This document shows positions 49,178-58,570 of a DNA stretch of 64,000 bases, piece after piece. Origin of the DNA: CAYYJS01 sp964472315 (lineage in GTDB: Bacteria > Verrucomicrobiota > Kiritimatiellia > UBA8416). Every line of letters begins with the position of its first letter. The first letter of the stretch is position 1. The stretch covers positions 47,849 through 111,848 of the forward strand of contig CAYYJS010000004.1 in assembly GCA_964472315.1 (NCBI GenBank). The letters are read 5' to 3'. The notes beneath the pieces are model-generated. The model saw nothing but the letters and a program-made list of their open reading frames with translations, was not told where the DNA came from and searched no databases. The position numbers and the translations under genes are program-made.

Positions 49178-50653
49178 TCACCGTGCGCCACCAAAGTGTT
49201 TCAGGATGGCCGTCTGCCAACGTTTTACCGTATGGAGGGCGAGCACGTCCATACACATTTCTTCACCCATTGGGTTCCACCCGCCGATGCCGCGATAGCG
49301 GTCGGCGAAATCGGGGTCGGCACCGACCGTCATGGCGGTTTGGATCTCGCCCGTGAACTGGCAGTCCTGTCCGGCCGAACCAGTGCGGCGGTTGAACTTG
49401 CCCGCCGCCACCGCGATCAACACGACATCCGTGCCCGCCGCGACGTCGTGCGTCCACGGGGTATTGGCCGCGGCGGCCCATGTCACCGCTTGGGCCGCCG
49501 CGGCGGCCCCCGGGACGACCGTGGCGCCGGCGCCGCTGACCGCCTTGGCGATTTCGTCGCGCATCTTGTTCCACGGCGACACCTTGCCGTCCGCCTCGTA
49601 GGCGGCGTAGACGGCGACTTTCCTGCCCGCGAAGGCCCAGTGCCAGTAGAACGCGTCGTTCGCGTCCGCCGGGAAGATCCGCAAGGCGACGGCCGCTTCG
49701 GGCAAGGTGAGGCGTCCGATGAACCCATTGAAAAGCGCACCGAGGTCCTCCTCGTCGATCAGGCGCCGCATATCGATACGGGCGCGCGCGAATTTCCCGT
49801 TCATGGCTTCGGTTGCCGCGGCGATCTGGAGAACGACGCGGCCATTGCCATCGGTGACGCTCCGCAGGACCGGAGGTTCGGCATCGCCGATGACGAAGGC
49901 CACCGGGAGGTGCCGTGCGGGTATGGACTTCTCGGCGACGATGCTGACACCGGTTACCGCGATGGGGGTGCGAAACGACTTGCCCGCCAAGGCGGGCATT
50001 TCCGCGCGGTCGGCCTTCAGCCGCATGCCGGCAAAGAGACGTTCGAGAGCGGCGGCGGCCTTGATCAGTTCGGGCGGCCGGCCGCCGAAGTAGTCCTGGA
50101 TCTCATGGAGCGCCTGACAATAGAGGCGCACGGCGCTGACCATCTCGTTCTGCGATTCGGCTTTGACGGCCTCGTCGATGAAAGTCGCGGCGGCCGCGAT
50201 GGCCTGGGCGCGGTGCTTCTCCTCGCACTCGCGGCATTTCTCCTTGTTGTACCGGTAGTACTCCCAGTACTCGGACCGGTCTTCATACGAGTCGACGAAC
50301 TCGTAGCCTTCGATGCAGGCTTCGGTATGGGTGAGGATCTCCGACTTGACCTGCTCCTCGGTCATGCCGGTCATCTCGGCGGTCTTGAGGACGAAACTGC
50401 TGCTGACCGTGGCGGAAATCTGCATGGAGAGGTTGCGCAGGGCGCGGTGGCGGGCGAGGTCGCGGAACGTGGAAGCGGTCTGGCCCTTCTTTTCGGCCAT
50501 CCCGACGCCGTGATAGCAGGTGGGATCGGTCGGCTGATTGCCGATCCACGCGGGCTTTTTCGCGCCCCACGCGGGAACGGCGCAAGGCAGCGCGAGGGTG
50601 ACAAGCACGGCGGCGGCGAGGAGTCCACGGCGATGAACGGCATGCGCTTGCAT
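49178..50653 (-). CDS. Exported LPP20-like protein
   Basis: This 491-residue protein has a signal peptide (LLAAAVLVTLALPCAVPAWG). It then reads KKPAWIGNQPTDPTCYHGVG and DLARHRALRNLSMQISATVS, the pattern of the LPP20 lipoprotein family, in which a short domain with a WI..P..Y and A.....L..I pattern lies near the N-terminus. A helical stretch with a Cys-rich hairpin (EKCRECEEKH) follows, then beta-rich domains. Function is unknown. LPP20-family proteins are often linked with envelope or flagellar-type assembly genes. Confidence 0.65.
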   Translation of the reverse strand: MQAHAVHRRGLLAAAVLVTLALPCAVPAWGAKKPAWIGNQPTDPTCYHGVGMAEKKGQTASTFRDLARHRALRNLSMQISATVSSSFVLKTAEMTGMTEEQVKSEILTHTEACIEGYEFVDSYEDRSEYWEYYRYNKEKCRECEEKHRAQAIAAAATFIDEAVKAESQNEMVSAVRLYCQALHEIQDYFGGRPPELIKAAAALERLFAGMRLKADRAEMPALAGKSFRTPIAVTGVSIVAEKSIPARHLPVAFVIGDAEPPVLRSVTDGNGRVVLQIAAATEAMNGKFARARIDMRRLIDEEDLGALFNGFIGRLTLPEAAVALRIFPADANDAFYWHWAFAGRKVAVYAAYEADGKVSPWNKMRDEIAKAVSGAGATVVPGAAAAAQAVTWAAAANTPWTHDVAAGTDVVLIAVAAGKFNRRTGSAGQDCQFTGEIQTAMTVGADPDFADRYRGIGGWNPMGEEMCMDVLALHTVKRWQTAILKHFGGAR

Positions 50654-50709
50654 AGGCGGAGCGAACGGCGGCGCCCGCCTGGAGACAGACGGGCGCCGCC
50701 GGCAAGGGG

Positions 50710-51285
50710 TTAGAAGTAGTAGGAGAAACCGATCGTGATGGCCGTCGTATTGTAGGTCACATCATCGTCGTCGCTGTCCTCGACGTCGGGCTGGTACATC
50801 ATGTAGCTGCCCTCGACGTTCCACGACGTATTCTCGGTCGGGAATATCTTGAGTCCGCCGAAGGCGCCATACACCGCCGTCGTCGACGAATCGTCTTCTT
50901 CGCCCTGTTGCCAGGCGAAGGTCACCGCGCCGGCCTGTCCGCCGACATAGGGCACCACCGACTGGCTGGCGCCGCCTGTCAGATAGAGACTTGCGCGGAG
51001 CATGAGGAAGACCAGTTCCATCGACTGTTCTTCTTCGTCGTCATCTTCCGGATCGGACATGGTGACCGATACGATCGACGCACCGCCGATGGAGAACTGC
51101 GGCGACATGAAGTAGTTGTAGCCAATCTGGCCCGTCACCGTGTAGTCCTTGTCGTCGTTCTCGCTGTTGCCGTTCAGTTCGAACGAGCCCTGAAGCTGGA
51201 CTTCACGCATGCCACCCTCGGTTCCCGCTTGCACGAAGCCCGCTACCGCCAGCATCACCACCACCGCGACAATCATCTTCTTCAT
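50710..51285 (-). CDS. Small outer-membrane beta-barrel protein
   Basis: This 191-residue protein has a signal peptide (MKKMIVAVVVMLAVAGFVQA) and alternating hydrophobic/polar strands (VQLQGSFELNGN; TVTGQIGYNYFM; ASLYLTGGASQSVVPYVGG; YNTTAITIGFSYYF) ending in Phe, the usual C-terminal residue recognised by the Bam machinery. Long acidic loops (DPEDDDEEEQ; EDSDDDD) suggest cation binding. It is probably an 8-stranded barrel of the OmpA/OmpW size class with unknown function. It is first in a minus-strand cluster with the LPP20-like and CsgG-like proteins. Confidence 0.8.
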   Translation of the reverse strand: MKKMIVAVVVMLAVAGFVQAGTEGGMREVQLQGSFELNGNSENDDKDYTVTGQIGYNYFMSPQFSIGGASIVSVTMSDPEDDDEEEQSMELVFLMLRASLYLTGGASQSVVPYVGGQAGAVTFAWQQGEEDDSSTTAVYGAFGGLKIFPTENTSWNVEGSYMMYQPDVEDSDDDDVTYNTTAITIGFSYYF

Positions 51286-51599
51286 GGTTGACCCTCAGGA
51301 TAGAATTTTACAAATCGGACCCCATCACCCACGTCATCGTCCGCCAGCCGTCTCGTTTCCTCCAGCACCTCCTTGCGGCGCACCGCGTTCGATCAAGGCG
51401 ATAACCCTACTCTCCGGAGCACGACATATGCTCCGAAACGAAGCGATCCTAGCACCATGATCCAGTGAATCAACGAAAAAGGATCAACGAAAAAGGATCA
51501 GCGGTTTTTATTCGTCGGACGCCGTATGCTTGGATAGACTGCCTTGGTTTTGTTTCGGTCTTGCGCCGCCGGGTTAGGCGACGGAGGAGAGTGGAGTCT
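51286..51599. repeat. Divergent intergenic region with 14-bp tandem repeat
   Basis: This 314-bp AT-richer region separates the outer-membrane barrel gene (minus) from the hybrid kinase (plus). ATCAACGAAAAAGG occurs twice in direct tandem at 51469-51482 and 51483-51496, with a partial third copy. It may be an operator or simple replication slippage. No further gene is evident. Confidence 0.45.
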
Positions 51600-53855
51600 A
51601 TGTCTACGCGGGTCATGATTGTCGACGATGTCGCGGAGAACCGGGACGCGCTCGACAAAGTCTTGCGTGCATACATCGAGGATCTGGATGTCGTCATGGC
51701 GCCCGGAGGGGCTGAGGCCCTCGCGCTGGCGTCGACGGTCGATCTGGATGCCATCATCCTCGACGTGCACATGCCCCGGATGGACGGGTTTGAAGTCTGC
51801 CGGCGCTTGAAGGCGGAACCGGCGACGCGCCCCATTCCGGTGCTCATGGTCTCGGCCTTCATGACCGAAGGATATCATCGCGCCACGGGGTTGGAATGCG
51901 GCGCCGACGGCTACCTGTGCAAGCCCTTCGACCTGCACGAACTGGTCGCGCAGGTGCGCGCCCTGATCCGCATCCGGCGGCACGAAGCGCAGGCGGCGGA
52001 GCGCGCGCGGGCGCTCGAACTCGCCAACGCCGCGCTGGAGGACAGCGAACGGCGGCATCGGGTGATCGCCGAAAACAGTTACGAACTGATCGCCGAGCTC
52101 GATGCCGATGGCCGTTACGTGTATGCGAATGCGCAGCACAAGGCCATCCTTGGCTACGATGCGGCGGCGCTGCTCGGGACGCGCGTGAGCGAGCATGTCC
52201 ACGCGAGCGACCGCGAGCAGACCGAAGCGTGTATCGCGCGTTGCGCCGCGGACCCTGGCGTGCCCGGCAATCTGACCATGCGCTATGCCGATACGCAGGG
52301 GCAGTGGCGCTGGCTGGAGTCCGCCGTCCGCGGCTATCAGAGTCACGACGGTCAGCGGATCGTTCTGACCTGTCGCGACGTGACCGAGCGGTTGCGGATT
52401 CTGCAGGAACTCGCGCGCAGCCGCGAGAGCTTCCACAGCATCGTGGACAAGAGCGCCGACGGCATCCTGGTCGTCACGCAGGACGGTGTCGTGCGCTATG
52501 CCAACAGCGTGGCCGGCGCGCTCCTGGGTCACGCGGTGGACCGGCTGATCGGATCCCTGTTCGACCGCGACATGTCGCTGAGCGCCCGGGACTTCGAGCG
52601 CGTTCTCGCCGACGGCGCCGTATGCCACATCGAGATGCGCATCTCCGACACCGACTGGAACGGCAGTCCCGCGCAGCTCGTGCAACTGCGCGACATCACC
52701 CGGCGGCGGCAGATGGAGCATGCGCTGATCCAGGCGCAGAAGCTCGAGTCGGTCGGCATTCTGGCCGGCGGCATCGCCCACGATTTCAACAACATCCTCA
52801 CCGGCACCATCGGAAACATCTCGTTCGCGAAGATGGAGATGCAGGAACGCGGCACGGTCTACGAGGCCATCGACGACGCCGAAAAATCCGCGCTGCGGGC
52901 CAAGACGCTGACGCAGCAACTGCTCATGCTGTCCAAGGGCGGCGCTCCGGTACGGCGGACCGCGTCGGTGGCGGCGTTGATCGAGGATGCGGCGACCTTC
53001 GTGCTCAGCGGATCGAACTGCACCTGCCGGTTCCATATCGACGACGACCTCTGGCCGGCCGACGTGGATGCCGCGCAGATCAGCCAGGTGCTTGAGAACC
53101 TCGTCATCAACGCCGCGCAGGCGATGGAACAGGGCGGGACGGTGCAGATCGAGGCGACGAATGTCGACCTCGGACCGGACGATGTCGCCCTCATGCCGTC
53201 GACCCACCCCGGCCGTTACCTGAAAATCATGGTCAAGGACCACGGCACCGGCATCCCGCCGGATCTCATGACGCGCATTTTCGACCCGTATTTCACGACC
53301 AAGAAGCAGGGCAGCGGGCTGGGGCTGGCCACGGCGTACTCCATCGTGCGCAAGCACGAGGGGCACATCGGCGTCACCTCGACGGTCGGCAAGGGCGCGA
53401 CATTCGTCGTTTATCTGCCGGCCTCCGCGGGCGGGGCGGTGCCAACCCGCGAAGACGAGGACCGCGAACCGATCCGGGGCCAGGGCTCGATTCTGGTCAT
53501 GGATGACGAGAGCGTGATCAGGGGCGTTCTGACCAAAGCGCTGACGGGGCTGGGGTACGAACCCACCTGCGTGGCGGACGGCGCGGAAGCGATCTTCGTC
53601 TACGAGAAGGCGCTGGCGGCGGGACGGCGCTTCGACGCCGTGATTCTCGACCTGACCGTGCCGGGCGGCATGGGCGGCGAGGTCACGATCGGGCGGCTGC
53701 GGGAGATCGATCCCGCGGTGCGCGCCATCGTTTCGAGCGGCTACTCCACGGGTGCCGCGCTGGCCTATCCCGAAGAGCACGGCTTCAAGGGCGTCGTCGC
53801 CAAGCCTTACGACATGTTCGAGCTCAGCCGCGTGCTGGATCAGGCGTTGCGCTGA
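51600..53855 (+). CDS. Hybrid sensor histidine kinase/response regulator
   Basis: This 751-residue protein has, in order: an N-terminal receiver domain (residues 1-125, phospho-acceptor Asp55, IILDVHMPRMDG), a PAS/PAC domain (about 155-280), a second PAS domain (about 285-370), HisKA with His394 (GGIAHDFNNIL), the HATPase domain with N, G1 and G2 boxes (LENLVINAAQAM; VKDHGTGIPPDL; GSGLGLATAYSIV), and a C-terminal receiver (about 630-751, VILDLTVPGGMGG). No membrane segment is visible, so it senses a cytoplasmic signal. It has no DNA-binding output; a partner regulator is expected elsewhere. AGGAG lies upstream of the ATG at 51600. It converges with ppk. Confidence 0.9.
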   Translation: MSTRVMIVDDVAENRDALDKVLRAYIEDLDVVMAPGGAEALALASTVDLDAIILDVHMPRMDGFEVCRRLKAEPATRPIPVLMVSAFMTEGYHRATGLECGADGYLCKPFDLHELVAQVRALIRIRRHEAQAAERARALELANAALEDSERRHRVIAENSYELIAELDADGRYVYANAQHKAILGYDAAALLGTRVSEHVHASDREQTEACIARCAADPGVPGNLTMRYADTQGQWRWLESAVRGYQSHDGQRIVLTCRDVTERLRILQELARSRESFHSIVDKSADGILVVTQDGVVRYANSVAGALLGHAVDRLIGSLFDRDMSLSARDFERVLADGAVCHIEMRISDTDWNGSPAQLVQLRDITRRRQMEHALIQAQKLESVGILAGGIAHDFNNILTGTIGNISFAKMEMQERGTVYEAIDDAEKSALRAKTLTQQLLMLSKGGAPVRRTASVAALIEDAATFVLSGSNCTCRFHIDDDLWPADVDAAQISQVLENLVINAAQAMEQGGTVQIEATNVDLGPDDVALMPSTHPGRYLKIMVKDHGTGIPPDLMTRIFDPYFTTKKQGSGLGLATAYSIVRKHEGHIGVTSTVGKGATFVVYLPASAGGAVPTREDEDREPIRGQGSILVMDDESVIRGVLTKALTGLGYEPTCVADGAEAIFVYEKALAAGRRFDAVILDLTVPGGMGGEVTIGRLREIDPAVRAIVSSGYSTGAALAYPEEHGFKGVVAKPYDMFELSRVLDQALR

Positions 53856-55995
53856 GGGCGACGCGTCCCCGTGCGGGGCGCGTAGTCCGCGGCGGCACAT
53901 GGGGCTCGTACGTGCGGCGTGCGTGTTGCGCCGCCTCCTCGGCCTCCCGGCAGGCCTGCCGGTAGAGTTCGAACTGGCTGCGTACGGCCTTGCGGTGGCC
54001 TTTGCCGGACGGCTTGGCGTAAGTGCCGTCCGATAGAATGAGGCGGCCCTTCACCGTGTCCGCCAGACCGACGCGCAGGATGGTCAACAGGCGTCGCCGC
54101 GCCTCCGGGTCTTCGACCGGGACCATCAGTTCGATCCGCTTGATCAGGTTGCGCGGCATCCAGTCGGCGCTCGACAGATACAGACGCCTCGCGCCGCCCT
54201 GGCGAAAATAGAAGATGCGGCTGTGTTCGAGGAACCGATCGACCACGCTGACCACGCGGATCGTCGCGCTCATTCCCTTCACGCCGGGCCGAAGGCAGCA
54301 GATGCCGCGGACGCAGAGCTGGATGTCGACGCCGGCCTGGGACGCCGCGTAGAGGGCCTGGATGACCGTGGGGTCCACGAGCGAGTTCATCTTGGCGAGA
54401 ATCTGCGCTTTCTGGCCCTGGCGGCTGCGTTCCGCCTCCCCGTCGATCAATTCGATGAGGTGCTCGCGCAGCGCGATGGGCGCCTGGACCAGTTTCAGGT
54501 AGGGCCGCGGTTCGGAGTAGCCGGTCACGGCGTTGAAGAACGCGGAGGCATCGGCCCCGAAATCGGGGTGGGCGGTCAGCAGACCGACATCGGTGTAGAG
54601 CCGCGCGGTCTGGTCGTTATAGTTGCCGGTGCCGAAGTGGCAGTAGCGGACGATCCCGTCGTGTTCGCGCCGCACGACGAGGCAGGCCTTGGCGTGGGTC
54701 TTGAGGTTGCGGATGCCGTAGATCACCTGGACGCCGGCCCGTTCCAGCCACTCGGCCCAGGCGATGTTGTTGGCCTCGTCGAAGCGCGCCTTCAACTCCA
54801 CCAGCACCGTCACCTGCTTTCCGTTCTCCGCCGCGCGGTGCAGGGCCGCCACCACGGGACTGTCCGCGCTGACGCGATAGAGCACCTGTTTGATGGCGAG
54901 CACGTCCGGGTCCTCCGCGGCCTCCTGCAGGAATTGCACGACCGGATGGAAGGATTCGAAGGGGTGAGACAGCACGATGTCGCGCCGGCGGATTTGCTCG
55001 AACATCGGTTTCCGCGGGTCGATGGCGGCCGGTTGTTGGGGCGGCCAGGACTCGTAGCGCAAGTGGTCGTAGCCATCGAGCTTCACGAGCGCCCGCAACC
55101 CGGTCAGATCGATCGGCCCCCCCGCGTCATGGACGTCGTCCTCGGCGATATGGAGGCCCTGCATGAGGCGGGTGCGCAGAACGGGCGACATGCGGTCATC
55201 CACTTCGAGACGGACGCACCCGCCGGTGCGGCGCCGCGTGAGAACCTTGCGCATCTCGCGCACGAGGTCGTCGGCGAACTCGTCCTCGACGCTCATATCG
55301 GCATTCCGCGTGACGCGGAACGGCCGGCACTCGCGCACCTCCTGGCCGGGAAAGAAAGCCCCGATGTGGGCGGCGAGGACGTCCTCCAGCAGCACGTAGT
55401 CGTATTGCCCGTCCGCCGAGGGCACGGGCATGACGCGGCGCGCGGCCGGGCCGAGCGACAGCACCGCGAAGCGCGGGCCGCGTTGGCGTCCGCCTGCCGG
55501 CGCCAGTGCCACGGCCAGATGCAGCCCGAGGTTGGCCAGCAACGGGAAGGGCGCTTCCGGTCGCAGGGCGATCGGGGTGAAAAGCGGGAACAGCTCGCTC
55601 GTGAAACGCGCGTGGACGGACTCGTACTGCCCGGCGTTCAGGGTATCCATCGACAGGCGGCGGATGCCCTGTCTCCGCAGGGCCGGTTCGATGTGCGCGA
55701 GGAAGGCCTCGTGCTGGGACGCGACCATGCGCGTGACGCGGCCGCGGATGCGCGCCAGTTGCTCCTCCGGCCGCAGGCCCGCGGGGCCGGGCGTCTTGAC
55801 CCCGCCGGCGATGATGAGTTTGATGCCGCCCACGCGCACCATGAAGAACTCGTCGAGGTTGGAGGCCGTGATGGTCAGGAAGAACAGCCGTTCCAGAAGC
55901 GGCACGGTTTCATCCATGGCCTCGTCCAACACCCGGTGGTTGAATGCCAACCAGCTCAATTCGCGGTTGATCAGCGGCGATTCCTCACGTGGCAT
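53824..55995 (-). CDS. ppk1: Polyphosphate kinase 1
   Basis: This 723-residue enzyme makes polyphosphate from ATP. It has the conserved N-terminus (INRELSWLAFNHRVLDEA), a segment I take to hold the autophosphorylated His (RYCHFGTGNYND), and YLSSADWMPRN near the C-terminus. Length is typical for PPK1. Its final bases overlap the convergent hybrid kinase by 32 bp. It lies four bases downstream of ppx in the same direction, so synthesis and breakdown of polyphosphate are co-transcribed. Confidence 0.95.
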   Translation of the reverse strand: MPREESPLINRELSWLAFNHRVLDEAMDETVPLLERLFFLTITASNLDEFFMVRVGGIKLIIAGGVKTPGPAGLRPEEQLARIRGRVTRMVASQHEAFLAHIEPALRRQGIRRLSMDTLNAGQYESVHARFTSELFPLFTPIALRPEAPFPLLANLGLHLAVALAPAGGRQRGPRFAVLSLGPAARRVMPVPSADGQYDYVLLEDVLAAHIGAFFPGQEVRECRPFRVTRNADMSVEDEFADDLVREMRKVLTRRRTGGCVRLEVDDRMSPVLRTRLMQGLHIAEDDVHDAGGPIDLTGLRALVKLDGYDHLRYESWPPQQPAAIDPRKPMFEQIRRRDIVLSHPFESFHPVVQFLQEAAEDPDVLAIKQVLYRVSADSPVVAALHRAAENGKQVTVLVELKARFDEANNIAWAEWLERAGVQVIYGIRNLKTHAKACLVVRREHDGIVRYCHFGTGNYNDQTARLYTDVGLLTAHPDFGADASAFFNAVTGYSEPRPYLKLVQAPIALREHLIELIDGEAERSRQGQKAQILAKMNSLVDPTVIQALYAASQAGVDIQLCVRGICCLRPGVKGMSATIRVVSVVDRFLEHSRIFYFRQGGARRLYLSSADWMPRNLIKRIELMVPVEDPEARRRLLTILRVGLADTVKGRLILSDGTYAKPSGKGHRKAVRSQFELYRQACREAEEAAQHARRTYEPHVPPRTTRPARGRVALSATPDPARG

Positions 55996-55999
55996 GCGG

Positions 56000-57547
56000 C
56001 TAGTCCTCCTGAGTGGTGCGCAGTTCGACGCGCAGGCCGTAAATCTGCTCGAACAGGTCGGCGCGTTCGCGGATGCGCAGACGCATCGGCCCGACGTCGG
56101 CCTTCGTCTTGAGCGTGATGAGCAGATGATCGTCGACTACCGCCATGCGGCGCCGGTACGGGTGAGGCGTGTGATTGCAGTCCAGAGCGTTGGCGATGCG
56201 GAGGATCGCGGCGAGTTTGCCGACCGTCAGGCGATCCTCGCGCGGCAGGCTGTTGTATGGCTCGTGCGTGGCGTTCGGCATGGCGCGCCGGTGATACCTC
56301 GCCACCAGCGCGGCCAGGAGCAGGTCCTGGGCGCCGAGACCGAAGATGTCGCTGTTGAGGATCAGGTACATCGAGTGCTTGTGATGCGAGCTGGTGCTGA
56401 CGAAAAGACCGCATTCGTGCAGCCAGGCGGCCACGGTGAGAATCATCTCCTGGCGCGTGTCGAGGCGATGTTCCTCGCGCAGCACGCGGAACAACGAGGC
56501 GGCATAGACCATCACGGCGCGGGCATGCTTCTCGTTCACGCCGTAGCGGCGGCCCACGACCATGGCCGAATTCAGCACCTGACGCTTGAACTCCGGTGTC
56601 CAGGTCTCGTCCGCGGCCAGTTCCGCCAGCATGCCCGTGCGGAGGTTCACTTCGCCGACGAAGATGCGCTTCAGGCGCAGCCGGCGCGCCAGCTCGACGT
56701 AGATCAGCAGGGCGCTGCCGAGGGTTTCGGCCTCCGGATAGGTCACCTTGAAGTGGCGTACGAGCTCGTCGGGCGAGCGCTTGATAATCTCGGCTGTCAG
56801 CTCCGCGAGCGCATCGACCTGGATGCGCATCAAACCGTGGCGGTCCCAGCCGGGGTTCAGCCACGCGCAGGCGAACCGCGCCTCGGAACCGAGCGCGAGG
56901 AGTTTGAGGGCATGGGGTTGCGGCACCGCGGTCGCGATCTGTTCGATCGTGGAGGATACCTCGCTGCGCATGAGTGCGCCCCGACGCGGGCGCGGCGCAT
57001 CGATCGCGGCCATGGCGTTGGCGAGCCGCAGCGAGCCCATCCGGTGGACGTGCGAGCTTTCCACCCGTCCGCGCCGGAAGACCAGCACCTCCGTGCTGCC
57101 GCCACCGACCTCGACCACCAGCAGGTCCGCGTGGCCGAAGCTCCCCTCCCGCTTCAGGATGGGTCGTACGGCGTGGTACGTGAGCCGGCTGACCTCGGCC
57201 TGGTCGACCACCGCCACGGGAATACCGGTCGCGATCAGGATGCGGTCGAGAAACACGTCGCGGTTCTCCGCTTCGCGGACGGCGCTCGTGGCGATGGCGC
57301 GCACCCCATCCGGCGACGCGACGCCGTACTCGGCGAGCGTGCGCGAGAAGCGGCGCAACGCCTTGACACAGTCCTCCACCGTGGCCGATTCGATCCGTCC
57401 GTGCGTGAGGGTGTCCCGGCCCAGCGAGACCGACTGCTGCAGGTTGTCGAGCACCGTGAAACGGTTATTGCCTTCGATCTCGGCCACGGCCATGCGGATG
57501 GATGTGGTTCCCAGCTCGACGACGGCGACGGTGCGCGGTGCGGTCAT
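56000..57547 (-). CDS. ppx: Ppx/GppA-family exopolyphosphatase
   Basis: This 515-residue ASKHA-fold phosphatase has the N-terminal phosphate loop (VVELGTTSIRMAVAEI), the second motif VVEVGGGSTEVLVF and a C-terminal HD-like helical domain with WLHECG and YHRRAMP. It cuts terminal phosphate from polyphosphate or pppGpp. The ATG at 57547 overlaps the ROK kinase stop (ATGA), and ppk follows four bases later. Confidence 0.92.
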   Translation of the reverse strand: MTAPRTVAVVELGTTSIRMAVAEIEGNNRFTVLDNLQQSVSLGRDTLTHGRIESATVEDCVKALRRFSRTLAEYGVASPDGVRAIATSAVREAENRDVFLDRILIATGIPVAVVDQAEVSRLTYHAVRPILKREGSFGHADLLVVEVGGGSTEVLVFRRGRVESSHVHRMGSLRLANAMAAIDAPRPRRGALMRSEVSSTIEQIATAVPQPHALKLLALGSEARFACAWLNPGWDRHGLMRIQVDALAELTAEIIKRSPDELVRHFKVTYPEAETLGSALLIYVELARRLRLKRIFVGEVNLRTGMLAELAADETWTPEFKRQVLNSAMVVGRRYGVNEKHARAVMVYAASLFRVLREEHRLDTRQEMILTVAAWLHECGLFVSTSSHHKHSMYLILNSDIFGLGAQDLLLAALVARYHRRAMPNATHEPYNSLPREDRLTVGKLAAILRIANALDCNHTPHPYRRRMAVVDDHLLITLKTKADVGPMRLRIRERADLFEQIYGLRVELRTTQED

Positions 57548-58542
57548 GTCGGATCCCCGTCGGGTGCGATGAGGTGCCGGGCCCAGGCCGCCGCCCCCAT
57601 GGCGGTGGCGCCATCCCCGAGCTTGGCGATCGCGATACGGAAAGCCTTGCGCAACGGCGGCATCGTGTGCGCGTCCGCCGCCGCCGCCACTTCCTCGAGG
57701 TAGATGTCCGGCATGGCGTCGACCAGGCCGCCGCCCAGCACGACGATATCCGGAACGAGCAGGTTGACCACGTAGCTGATGCCGATGCCCAGCCAGTGCG
57801 CGGCGTCGCGGACAATCCGTTCGACGGCGACATCGCCCTGCCTGATCGATTCGGCAAGCGTCCCGCTGCGCATGTTGCTCAGGTCCATGCCGGCCGCCGC
57901 GAGCAGGTGCGGCGCTTCGCCGCGATAGGCGGCGGCGGCGGCGTTCGCCGAAATCGCAAGCCGGCTGGCCACGGTTTCCAGACAGCCGCGGTTGCCGCAG
58001 CCGCAGCGCGGACCGTCCGGCAGCACGCGGCAGTGGCCGAGTTCGAGGGCGCTGGCGCTCCGCCCGCTGAGGATATCGCCCTTGTATACGCAACCGGCGC
58101 CGACGCCCGTGCCGGGGAAGACGCCCAGGACACACTGGGCGCCCTTGCCCGCGCCGAAGCGATATTCGCCGTAGGCGCCCGCGTCCACGTCGTTGGCGAT
58201 CTGCACCGGACAGCCGAACGCCTTCTCGAGCGACGCCTTCAGCGGCACGTCCTTCCATCCCAGATTCGGCAGATCGAGCAGGATGCCCTTGCGGGGATCG
58301 ACGGGTCCCGGACTGCCGACGCCGATGCCGGCCAGTTTATCGGGCGCCAGACCGGCCGCCGCGAGCGCCTCGCCGATCGTCTCTTCGATCCGCCGCAGCC
58401 CGTCCTTGAGCCCCTCGTAACCGCGCGTGCGCTTGCGTTCCTTGCCAAGCAGGCGGAAGTCGTCGTCATAGACGGCCGCCATCATCTTGGTGCCACCGAG
58501 ATCGAAGCCCGCCCAAAACCGCTTGGTATCGTCCTTTGCCAT
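57544..58542 (-). CDS. ROK-family sugar kinase (glucokinase-like)
   Basis: This 332-residue ROK protein has the ATP-binding N-terminus AGFDLGGTKMMAAVYDDD, the sugar/catalytic motif NDVDAGAYGEYRFGAGKG and the zinc site CGCGNRGCLE, preceded by ELGHCRVL. It phosphorylates glucose or another aldohexose. Some ROK enzymes use polyphosphate instead of ATP, and this gene is coupled to ppx and ppk, but the zinc motif is more typical of ATP-dependent glucokinases. The start at 58542 is followed by the conserved N-terminus. Confidence 0.88.
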   Translation of the reverse strand: MAKDDTKRFWAGFDLGGTKMMAAVYDDDFRLLGKERKRTRGYEGLKDGLRRIEETIGEALAAAGLAPDKLAGIGVGSPGPVDPRKGILLDLPNLGWKDVPLKASLEKAFGCPVQIANDVDAGAYGEYRFGAGKGAQCVLGVFPGTGVGAGCVYKGDILSGRSASALELGHCRVLPDGPRCGCGNRGCLETVASRLAISANAAAAAYRGEAPHLLAAAGMDLSNMRSGTLAESIRQGDVAVERIVRDAAHWLGIGISYVVNLLVPDIVVLGGGLVDAMPDIYLEEVAAAADAHTMPPLRKAFRIAIAKLGDGATAMGAAAWARHLIAPDGDPT

Positions 58543-58570
58543 GGTTCCCCTTGTCTGTAAGGCCGCTATG

